Origin: Thalassia testudinum
Taxonomy: Eukaryota; Streptophyta; Magnoliopsida; Alismatales; Hydrocharitaceae
Length of the DNA stretch: 64,000 nt
Direction: 5' to 3'
NCBI GenBank assembly: GCA_037157565.1
Contig: JAZHRO010000063.1
Span: 9,530,001-9,594,000 of the forward strand
The first letter of the stretch is position 1. Each line of letters begins with the position of its first letter. This document shows positions 56,440 through 64,000 of the stretch, in pieces. Below the pieces are notes generated by a model. The model had not been told where the DNA came from and did not search any database. It saw only the letters and a program-made list of their open reading frames with translations. The translations under genes and the position numbers were made by a program.

Positions 56440-57328
56440 TAGGCAAGCCAAGAGTAATAGGCTCCCTCTAAATCACAACATCAATTGCCTTACCGAGACA
56501 ACCAAACTTGGCCCAACATTTCTCGAAAGGATGATTAGTCCTCTAGAAGTGAATGCATGAGTCATACATCCAACCTCAACCTCAACCTCATCCATGTCAA
56601 GTGCTAGAAGCAGTAGTACTACGTCATTAAGAGACTATAAAAGCATATGTCTCTATAGTAAGCACCAGTAAAACAGTAGGAAAGGGTGTAGGCAACCTAG
56701 TGTTAGAGGAAATCTTCTGGGGTCACCCATAGACAACCTCTAAATCAGGAATATCCTCCAGAGACAAGATCTAATCCCAAGCAGACAAATACCGGGCACT
56801 AAGAGCATATTAAAAAATGTGTACACCTGCCAGGTCTATCTCTGTCCAGTCTATGTCTCACAACAAGAGGGCTAAAAGGCATTAAACTCTTCAAATAGTC
56901 CCTCCATCTTAGTATAGTCTACCAACGGACAATCACCTTGAGAAGAAGGCTAGATACAACGATAAATATTTGCCAGGCAAGCATGATAAAATTCTGGGAG
57001 TACTTCTTAGCAAAGCTATCCCAAATCTTTTGCCAATCTTATAGAGCAAATTCACCGCAATCTCGGGCTCCACACTATTCATCATCCAATTCATAACTAA
57101 ATAATTATCTTACTCCCACCTCTCGAAAGCAACATCGTCGACTACAAGAGGTACTTTGGTCAGAAGATACAGCTTCTTCTGCCCACTAACAAAGATCTTA
57201 AATGCCAATGACCATAGTAGATAGTTTTGGACACCATTAACCTTCATAGAGGTACCTTGAACCACCAGAGAGGCTGAAGAAGTCAATGGCTTAACTTCTG
57301 AAGGGGCAGAGGGTCCAGACATTGCCAT
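56440..57328 (-). pseudogene. gag: Copia-N gag
   Basis: Starts at ATG 57328 with MAMSGPSAPSEVKPL and continues TSMKVNGVQNYLLWSLAFKI and FVSGQKKLYLLT, the N-terminal UBN2-type gag motif (L.G.NY..W......). It then runs with stops through the capsid part. Near 56500-56545 CIHF and RTNHPFEKCWAKFG correspond to the CTHCGRTNHTVEKCW zinc knuckle, with the second Cys changed to Phe and a stop at Gly. The start agrees with the leader that lies between it and the 5' LTR. Confidence 0.82.
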
Positions 57329-58023
57329 AATGAATCCAGAGAAGAATCAATAGTACAAAATCAAACCTGCAAACTCATGTGCACATGCTAAAGGCCATGT
57401 CACAAGGGCCAAGAGGAATATCTATGTGTGTTTCGAGTCCCATCAAGACCTGGGCATGACTCGAGGCGCACTAAAGAATCATACAGGGACCAAAATCGCA
57501 TCTAGACAGCCACCACGAGTCCCAACAACAAAGGAAGACCCTTGGTGGCGCTGCTAGAGATCGGCGGTGGCCTTAGCGGCACTGCTGAGCAGCTACAGCC
57601 GAAGAGGCGGCGCTGACGGTGGCCGTAGCGACATCACTGGAGCATGTAGGGGGCAGCGCAAAGCCGCTACGATCCTTGGCGGCTCTGCTGGACGGCTACA
57701 GGCAAAGAGGCAGTGTTGGTGGTGGCCTTGGCGATGCCACTGGAGCATGTGGAGACGGTGTGTGGCCACTACAGCTACTGGGAACGATCGACAGCGGCAT
57801 TGGGAGCGCCACCAGAGGCGACGGTGGTGAGAAGGCCTCCACCTGAGGTGGTGGCAGTGATAAGACCTCCCTTGCGGCGACGCCAGGGCTGCTGCTACAG
57901 GGGGGAGAGGAGCGGGTGACGGTGCTGGTGAAGGGGTTGAAACCGGCAGAAAAAGAGGAAAAGGGAGAGATCTAGCATTTTGGCGGTGGGACACCAGAGC
58001 ACGTAATTGTTGATGGTAGACTG
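57329..58023 (-). other. Copia-N 5' leader with GC-rich internal repeats
   Basis: About 700 bases between the 5' LTR and gag. Two related units start near 57573 and 57678 (GGCGGC(A/T)CTGCTG...GGCTACAG, GAGGC, CACTGGAGCATGT). The long open frames on both strands here follow from GC composition and repeat structure. No primer site resembling TGGTATCAGAGC lies beside the LTR. Confidence 0.65.
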
Positions 58024-58163
58024 TGTTGGAGAGTATAATATCATCTTATTAAAAAAAAAAAGGCCTAAGTGTCTTTATGTAGAAAGATTTTGAGGGGATT
58101 ATTTAAGTGAACTTTAAAAAAAATAATATAATAAAATATCTCCTCACATAAATAACTCCAACA
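58024..58163 (-). repeat. 5' LTR of copia-N
   Basis: 140 bp; the plus strand runs TGTTGGAGAGTATA to ATAACTCCAACA, perfect TG...CA ends inside a TGTTGGAG/CTCCAACA inverted terminus. It is diverged from the left LTR by many substitutions. Confidence 0.82.
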
Positions 58164-58429
58164 ACTCGATTCTCAGATGACAAAAATAATTAGAGAAACT
58201 TCAAAAGAAAATAGTAGCTTGACTCGTGTATAGCGACTAAAGATGGTAATAGGCTCCCTTCTTCACAGCCACAGTCAATTACCTACCCCATCAATACATC
58301 TTGAAAGACAAGAGGCATAGTGTCAATATAGCTCGACGGTTAAATTCTTTCATAATATGATTAACTGAAAGAATATTTAAAAGAAAATATGGAGCATGAA
58401 GAACATTTTATAACCGTATATGAGGAATT

Positions 58430-58560
58430 ATCTAAACCTCATGATAGGAGAATTCCATCCATCAACCACAACAATAGTCTTCCCTGATGAGTTAGGTTGT
58501 AACCTGGCAAACTACTAAGCCTTCTCACAAATATATCAAGAGGCACCAAAATCAACCAAC
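58430..58560 (-). pseudogene. pro: Copia-H protease remnant
   Basis: On the minus strand a broken frame reads VDFGAS, then YICEKA, FARLQPNSSGKTIVVVDGW. The order D-x-G-A-S, ICxxx, F..LQPN..GKT..V.DG is the copia protease signature. Three stops fall between the blocks. It lies just right of the copia-N insertion; the matching integrase is on the other side at 50400-50803. Confidence 0.7.
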
Positions 58561-58899
58561 CAATCTGCATCTTTAAACTAGCATGATAAGCAAGACATAT
58601 CCCTGAAGACATTACGAGGGTAACAGTATCTCCAAATCCAAATGAGAGGCTTGAAGTAGCAGCAGTAGACATCGATAACCCATGATGAGAAAGCCTCTAA
58701 ATCGACACAACGCATTCTGCCCTGGTAATAGGAGCAGACTCTGGACCAGTCTCTAATCTAGCAATAACATAATGTGCACTAATTGGTTTTCAAAACTTGG
58801 TCCAACAAATATCCTCAAGTTTCCCGTAATGTGAACATTGGGAACTAACACAACCCTAGCCTCCTCATCCTCATTCACAACCACGTGTCAAGTGTTTAG

Positions 58900-59551
58900 T
58901 GCTTATGCCTCTTCTCTGAGAGGCTACCATAATTGATGTGTGCTCAACATGTACAAAAGGTGAAAGGCAAACTGCAAGTCTACTCAGGAGATTTACACTT
59001 CTTCCATAGTGGGTATCTCTGGCAACGTCAACATCTGGGATTGTGTTGCCTCATAGGCAGGGTCCAACCCATCTAAAAAATGCCCCACCATGGTCTGTAC
59101 CCTGTATAATTTCTATGACTCACAGCAGCACACAAGCTTATAGGCATTGAGCCTCTCAATGGTTGACTTTAATGCAGAATGGTACTAAGCAAATGCCCTA
59201 CCATCTTGCCTCATATGAGTTACCCCATGATGGAGTTGTAGGATGCATGCTACATTCTTATCATGATAATATGCATGGCGAAGTACTTCCCACATTTCTT
59301 TCACGATCTTATAATACATAATCTTTGTAGCAATTCGTTGTATGGTTGTATTCATAATCTATGCCCTGACCATGGCATTGTCCTTCTTCCATGTGGCATA
59401 CTTGCCAACTTTCTCAGTGGGATCCAACTCAAGTAGTATATGCTCCTTACCATACCCCTCAACCACATTGAGGATCATTTGCAACCAAAGCACATAGTTG
59501 AATATGTCGAACTTCGTAATCGAGCCAAAAAGGGATTTTTGAATTCCCTAT
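58900..59551 (-). pseudogene. gag: Copia-H gag
   Basis: From 59551 leftwards one minus-strand frame reads SLFGSITKFDIFNYVLWLQM, WKKDNAMVRA, IQRIATKIMYYKIVKEMWEV, YYHDKNVACILQLHHGV, and after a stop YHSALKSTIERLNAYKLVC, ending in LDGLDPAYEATQSQML. This is the UBN2-type gag-polypeptide domain of copia elements. At least three in-frame stops disable it. It is cut on its right by the LTR at 59552-60841; the few N-terminal codons lie right of 60847. Confidence 0.82.
59547..59551. repeat. Target site duplication CCTAT, left copy
   Basis: Its exact partner is at 60842-60846. Confidence 0.85.
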
Positions 59552-60841
59552 TGTTGGAAGTTTGTTCCACATCTTGTTTTGATGTTAACAAAATTATTAT
59601 AGATTAATGTTTACAATTGAGTTATTTTTAGATTTAGGTGAAGATCAAGGCAAACAGGAAGTGATGAAGGCATGATGATGAGAAAGAGAAGATGATAACA
59701 AGGAGGAGGCAAGATGACAAGGATGAGTCGAGGAGAAGATCATCTTCGACCTTTAGTTTTTTAGTTTAAGTTTTTTTTATTTATAGAATGTATGTCTCTT
59801 AACAAAGGAATATAACTTAGATCGTAAAAATAATTATAGATAAATTAGAAGTAATATTGCGATCATTTTCAAAGAACGTAATTAATTAAATCACTTAAAA
59901 AAGGTACCTGTTAACCCACAAGTACCGGTACTAAAGTTTAGTACCGATACATGTGAGTTACAGGTTTGGCTTTTTTCAAATAAACAAACCTATACCCCGC
60001 GAGTACTGATACTCATAATCAGTACCGATACTAAAGGTAACGATTACTGGTACTCATGATCAGTACCGGTACAAGTGGATTATAGATTTGTGTTAAGAAT
60101 TTGAAACCCAAATATAGAAGCAACAAGTACCGGTACCCATACTTTAGTACCGGTACCAGCTAGCCGTTGGCTCAAAACAGAACGGCTGGAATATTAATTC
60201 TGACAATGTGAACGTTGAGAATTAAATCTCAACGTCTATTTGACGACTCTCTCAGGTCCTATCTCTATAAAATGAGTCTTGGACTCTTAGTTTACATACA
60301 AGACACATAAGAAACATAAGAGAAATTCTAGAGCTTTGATTTTCATATTTTCCACCATATTTGAAGAAGAAATAGTTTGCAGCTATCAGATTTCTCTACG
60401 CTTTTGCAAACACTTTGACGTGTTTTCTCATGCATGTTTCAAGGCGATTCACATCCATTCTAGGCTCTCTACTCGGTAATATTATTCTATATATTGTTGA
60501 GAGGCTTAGGTTCATGTTATAAGATTTATTCTTCTTATACCAATGCTTATTTGTATTTGAGTATTTGCATGTTGGGTTGTAACAAACCCATTTTCGAACT
60601 TGGGTTGAGGTAACCCGTTAATTACCTCGGTTTAGAAAATTGATTCCCTCGGGGTTAAGGGAATCGGGTTAAAAACCCTAAGCTGAGAGGCTTAGGTAGT
60701 GGAGTACCCAAGTGAGTGGGGAACCACTATACATTTTGTGTCCTTTGTAGTTTGAATTGATTGTGCAAATCTTTCTTGTTATTACTAACATTGTGCCTGA
60801 GTGTTTGTGCGCATAGCCAATCTTATCTTTAGATCCTATCA
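59552..60841 (+). mobile_element. Solo LTR with GTACCGGTAC palindromes, 1290 bp
   Basis: Starts TGTTGGAAGTTTGTTCC, ends GATCCTATCA, and has an exact 5-bp duplication CCTAT on both sides. The reading of the copia-H gag resumes after it. The orientation is set by a TATA box (TATAAAAT) at about 60266 on the plus strand. Four perfect GTACCGGTAC palindromes lie at 59922, 60063, 60127 and 60147, with degenerate copies at 59941 and 60022. The length and palindromes resemble Sirevirus LTRs, but I cannot prove the lineage without internal sequence. Confidence 0.85.
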
Positions 60842-60846
60842 CCTAT

Positions 60847-61537
60847 GACTCCAATCTTGAATGAAAGAATCAACTACTTCAAAGGCCATATCACCCATAA
60901 TCAGAGTCCCACAACTACCAATCAATGAATAAACTTTACTGTTGATGCATGAAGATCACTATCTACTTAGTTTGTAGCCAAACGAATGAAAGATAATCAA
61001 AAAGAAGAGTCAACTCCTCTTTCCAAGCAACAACAATGGCAAAATCAACTTCAAACTATGTTGAGGCAATGCTTCAATGATTGCAACGACTCCCCAACAT
61101 GTGTCAGGTGCTACAAGGATGCCAAGAGGGTTGGGGTAACCCCCTTCAAGCCCTAGCTAGCCTAAATAGGACCCCAATGGGCTCCCTTCTCCCTACAAGA
61201 GCAGGGGCAACTCTGGTAGGCTTAAGCCCTATCAACGGCACTCCTGTCGGCAAGGATCAGTTGGAGGGGGTCCGATTGGTCGGCCAATGACCCCTCCACC
61301 GATGAGCCGAAGGTGGTTGCTGGTTGTGGCAATGATGCTAGGCTCCTTCAAAGGTGGTTGCGGCAATGGTGATTTTGTTAGGGGTTCCTTAGGGCACAAA
61401 TCCCAAAGCAATTCAGAGAAAATTTATTCTCTCGGTGGATTTAGAATCCCAATGCAAGAGAAGAGACCTTAATCTTTATTTGGTGAAGAAAAAAGAGGAG
61501 AAATCAAGAAGATATAGAACTCCGATTTAGAACCGCC
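60847..61537 (-). other. Copia-H gag N-terminus and 5' leader
   Basis: The first bases right of the solo LTR continue the gag side of the target site. The remainder to 61537 is non-coding leader between gag and the primer site. Plus-strand frames at 61081-61472 show no domain and are not called. Confidence 0.55.
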
Positions 61538-61549
61538 GCTCTGATACCC
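61538..61549 (-). promoter_or_regulatory. Copia-H primer binding site
   Basis: On the minus strand GGGTATCAGAGC directly follows the LTR and matches the initiator tRNA-Met site TGGTATCAGAGC at 11 of 12 bases. Confidence 0.88.
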
Positions 61550-61712
61550 TGTTAAGAAAAAGGATGCATTTCACTTTACTAGAAACCCCAGGCCTCTATT
61601 TATAAAGGAGAGGCCAAGGGAAAAGTGCAAATGCATCCCTCTCTTATATGGAAATAGAAAGGCAAGCAACAAACTAAACATGGAAAAGATGAAAAAATTA
61701 AAACTCTCAACA
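61550..61712 (-). repeat. 5' LTR of copia-H
   Basis: 163 bp; on the minus strand TGTTGAGAGTTTTA to TTTTTCTTAACA, with a TTTATAAATAG box. No second copy of this LTR was found in the window, as expected if the 3' end of copia-H is lost. Confidence 0.75.
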
Positions 61713-61903
61713 ATTTTCATCTTCTAAATTAATTTGTTTGTCTTGCATAAATCAAAATCAAGATTATTTAGTGTCTACAACAACACCCTGTAGATTTCCT
61801 TGAATGCTGTCGCGTCATCAAGGATACACTTGTCCACCTCCCTTGCTATCATTTGGAAATTTTCAATGGCTTGTTGAAGTTGAAGAAAACCTCCAACTTT
61901 AGT

Positions 61904-62034
61904 TGAAAGAAATGAAGCAATCTATTTTGTAAAGAAAAACCCTACACCTCTTTATAGAGAGAGGTGGGGAAAATATTACAGGACTCCAAATAAAAATAAA
62001 AATAACACGAACACCCTCATAACATAATGTAACA
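61904..62034 (-). repeat. 3' LTR of the right-hand copia element
   Basis: 131 bp; the plus strand runs TGAAAGAAATGAAGC to CATAATGTAACA. It contains CACCTCTTTATAGAGAGAGG, the TATA region shared by the short-LTR copia copies in this window. Confidence 0.8.
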
Positions 62035-62046
62035 CTCCCCCTTAAG
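62035..62046 (-). promoter_or_regulatory. Polypurine tract of the right-hand copia element
   Basis: On the minus strand CTTAAGGGGGAG ends at the LTR start. Confidence 0.88.
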
Positions 62047-62148
62047 TTGGAGCATATATGTCAACCATGCTCGGCTTGTTTCTACACTTCTCAAACAAGG
62101 GGCATGACAAAGGCTTAGCGAACATGTCTACAGTCTGCTCTGACGAAA

Positions 62149-62823
62149 CTAAGCAAGAAATGTGGAGTAGCCCTGCTGAATCAGGCTTCTAGTATAATGG
62201 TAGTCTACCTCCACATGCTTTGTCCGTTCATGAAACATAGGGTTATTAACTATATACATGGCAACCCTATTATCATAATACATCTCCATAAGCCCCTCAA
62301 TAGTCACATGGAGATCCTTCAGTAATGACCGTATCCAGATCATCTCAGCAGTAGTATGTGCCATAGCATGGTACTCTAACTCAGCACTAGAACGTGACAC
62401 CACGCTCTGCTTCTTGCTCCTCCATGTCACCAGATTTCCTACAACAGAGGTGCAGAAACCTATGGTGGACCTCCTATCCCCAATATCACCTACATAGTCT
62501 GCATCAGAGTACACAACAATAGTCATAGGAGCTCCTCTCTGGAAAAGAAGTCCTCAACCTGAAGACTCCTTGATATACTTCAACACCTGCATTAGTGCCT
62601 GCCAATGCTTATCAGTAAGCCTATCTAGCAACTGACTCAACTTGCCTACTGCAAGACCAATATCCGAGCTAGTGATAGTCAAATAGAGCAATTTTCCCAC
62701 AAGCAGCCTATATGACTTCTTACCCATCAGTCGAGTAGACTCATCAAACAGGTGAACCTTTGGTTCCATAGGAATATTTGCTCCCTTAGACCCAAGCATG
62801 CCAGCCTCCTGAAGAATATCCAA
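62149..62823 (-). pseudogene. pol: Copia RNase H and RT C-terminal part
   Basis: Two frames in nearly the same register. The first (62823-62554) has DILQEAGMLGSKGANIPMEP, YRLLVGKLLYLTITSSDI and HWQALMQVLKYIKESSG, the RT thumb and connection. The second (62526-62149) has MTIVVYSDADYVGDIGDRRS with the first RNase H Asp, FCTSVVGNLVTWRSKKQSVV, SRSSAELEYHAMAHTTAE, MYYDNRVAMYIVNNPMFHER and TKHVEVDYHYTRSLI. A single stop separates them. The final residues before the LTR are in another frame. Only a few lesions are present, so decay is recent compared with the other copies. Confidence 0.9.
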
Positions 62824-63515
62824 GGCATACTTACTCTATGACATAACAATACCCTAATTGCTAGTGGCAATCTCAATACCAAGGAAGTACATGAGTCTCC
62901 CAAGGTCTTTCATCACAAACTACTGTGCTAAGTACTCCTTGACCTGGGATATACCAGCCATGCCATCACCTATGAGAGTCAAATCATCTACATACACAAA
63001 TAGAGCCACAACACCCCTACTGGTCTTCCTTACAAATAGAGAGTGATCAGACAAAGACCTCTGTAACCCAATCACAGACAATGCCTCTGACAGTCATTGG
63101 AACCATGCTCTAGGGCTCTGCTTTAAGCCATAGATTGCCTTGTACAGTTTGCACACACACTCCCCCTGAACCTTGAAAACTAGAGGCTGCTGCATATATA
63201 TCTCCTCCTAAAGATCGCCATACAAGAAGGCATTTTGACATCCAACCGATGAAGTGCCAAACCATAGTGCGCAGCCACAGAGATAAGAATACGAATAATA
63301 GAGAGTCGAGCCACTGGCGAGAAGGTGTCAAAGAAATCCACTCCATAAATCTGAGTGAATCCTTTAGCCACTAGACGAGCCTTGTACCAAAAAATAGACT
63401 CATCAGGGTTGTATTTCAATGGAAAGACCCACCTCGCTCCAACAAGATGTGCGCTAGAAGGTAATGAGGCCAGCTTCCAGGTGCCCCTGTCACGAAGAGC
63501 AACCATCTCCTCCAT
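62824..63515 (-). pseudogene. pol: Copia reverse transcriptase with intact YVDD
   Basis: A 111-codon frame (63515-63180) starts the domain: TWKLASLPSSAHLVGARWVF, YKARLVAKGFTQIYGVDFFD, FSPVARLSIIRILISVAAHY and LHRLDVK. A deletion of one or two bases near 63230 then moves the frame; the expected YMQQP, VCKLYKAIYGLKQSPRAWF sequence continues in the next register. YVDD is intact at 62983-62994 (FVYVDDLTLIG). FVMKDLGRLMYFLGIEI follows. Two or three stops remain. Confidence 0.9.
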
Positions 63516-64000
63516 TGCATCCTTTCAATGTGGACTCAGAAGTGCCTGTTAATAGGACGTAGGTATCTTAGAACTAGACATAGCATTTAGAAAGGCATGA
63601 AATGCAGCTCCTAGAGAATGAGTAGACACTTCACTTCTAGCCACACGATAATGAGCACATGATCGAGGGGCCTTCCGAATAACAATAGGCATATCATCAT
63701 CTGTACCCATGGAAACAGGACCTGGAGAAACATCCACTAGCAACACACTCTCAGTGGTCTCAACCTCCACACCTACGGACACTATATCTAAAGGAGCCTC
63801 CTTTCTTAGAGTATACCTGTAGGAATCTCCTGAGTAGAAGTAACCTCCAAGTTATCAACATAAACCTGAGGAGACTGTGGAATAGACAAAGGAGGCTTTG
63901 CCTTGTAGACAACTAGTAACTGATAAGTGTGACCCTTCAAGGTTCTTTAATCTACCGATATTGGCCTGAATGTGGTAGCAGATGGCCCAGTAGCCTGAGA
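63516..64000 (-). pseudogene. pol: Copia linker between integrase and RT
   Basis: An acidic, poorly conserved linker frame (63782-63549) ends in the LLSPHWKDAMEEM-type segment that opens RT, with one stop. Upstream sequence to the window edge stays recognisable as the same linker by composition only. Confidence 0.6.

Larger units (their letters stand above)
50804..58163 (-). mobile_element. Ty1/copia element copia-N, complete but defective, hosting a hAT insertion
   Basis: 7360 bp including the hAT element; about 5.0 kb without it. LTRs of about 140 bp at 50804-50941 and 58024-58163 flank gag, protease, integrase, RT and RNase H on the minus strand. The flanking pentamers (GCTCA and ACTCG) are not a clean target duplication. 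I also could not find a convincing primer site beside 58024. Many stops and frameshifts, RT YVDD changed to YVDN, and the hAT insertion make it non-functional. Confidence 0.85.
49740..61712 (-). mobile_element. Ty1/copia element copia-H, 3'-truncated and hosting two insertions
   Basis: On the minus strand, from the right: LTR 61550-61712, primer site, leader, gag, protease, then (beyond copia-N) integrase and the RT N-terminus, ending near 49740. Gag is interrupted by an LTR at 59552-60841, and pol between protease and integrase by copia-N (50804-58163). The RT catalytic part, RNase H and 3' LTR are missing. Continuity across both insertions is supported by the order of domains on the two sides and, for 59552-60841, by a 5-bp target duplication. 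Confidence 0.75.
61904..64000 (-). mobile_element. Ty1/copia element, 3' part, running off the window end
   Basis: Minus-strand element whose 3' LTR is at 61904-62034; RNase H, RT and the integrase-RT linker follow to 64000. It is the best preserved copia copy here: long frames, few stops and an intact YVDD. Its RNase H is close to that of the plus-strand fragment at 42640-43540. Confidence 0.88.

Noticed and set aside
57567..57994. Ala/Gly/Arg/Pro-rich frames on both strands in the copia-N leader
   Set aside because: GC-rich repeat composition keeps several frames open at once; no domain and no consistent strand.
50799..58168. Target site duplication for copia-N
   Set aside because: GCTCA and ACTCG do not match, and shifting the LTR ends by a few bases did not give a better pair.
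61035..61290. Plus-strand gene start at ATGGCAAAATC
   Set aside because: The frame soon meets a stop, the next frame has no domain, and the interval is the leader of a minus-strand copia element.

Overview
The window is gene-poor plant nuclear DNA, probably from an angiosperm with a large repeat-rich genome; nothing in the sequence lets me name the species. This follows from its content: a Ty3/gypsy element with Athila-type coding order and primer binding site, a Sirevirus-like Ty1/copia element, several short-LTR copia elements, a hAT DNA transposon and LINE remnants. Almost every recognisable coding stretch is transposon-derived and broken by stops, frameshifts or insertions. I saw no convincing intact host gene, tRNA, rRNA or organellar insertion. 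The best candidate for non-transposon coding DNA is a 164-codon open frame at 48972-49466 that I do not recognise.

Layout. 1-8027 holds a possible LTR end, short tandem repeats, a long (TA)n tract and a minus-strand LINE remnant (about 4840-5830, perhaps to 6960). 8033-21678 is a complete but dead Athila-type gypsy element with 2.7 kb LTRs and a perfect 5-bp target duplication (GCCTC). 21822-39812 is a minus-strand Sirevirus-like element (about 9.9 kb without its insertions). It is split by three solo LTRs of the same Athila family at 26601-29327 (+), 31414-34064 (-) and 34556-37288 (+); each has its own target duplication. 39818-49680 holds mostly anonymous sequence, an inverted pair of short copia LTRs around a plus-strand RT/RNase H fragment, several tandem duplications and the unknown ORF.

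49740-61712 is a second nest. A minus-strand copia element (called copia-H here) is split by another minus-strand copia element (50804-58163, copia-N). Copia-N is itself split by a 2350-bp hAT element (51898-54247) whose 8-bp target site lies in the codons of the YVDD reverse-transcriptase motif. The gag region of copia-H is also interrupted by a 1290-bp LTR (59552-60841) that carries repeated GTACCGGTAC palindromes. A fourth copia element (minus strand, 61904 to the window end) is the best preserved and still has YVDD.

The genes do not form a working system together; the window is a record of sequential insertions. The strongest unexpected signal is structural. Five copies of the Athila-family LTR share three predicted hairpins (at the LTR terminus, upstream of the TATA box and near the U5 end). 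Some copies appear to carry compensating base changes, which suggests the fold was selected while the family was active.
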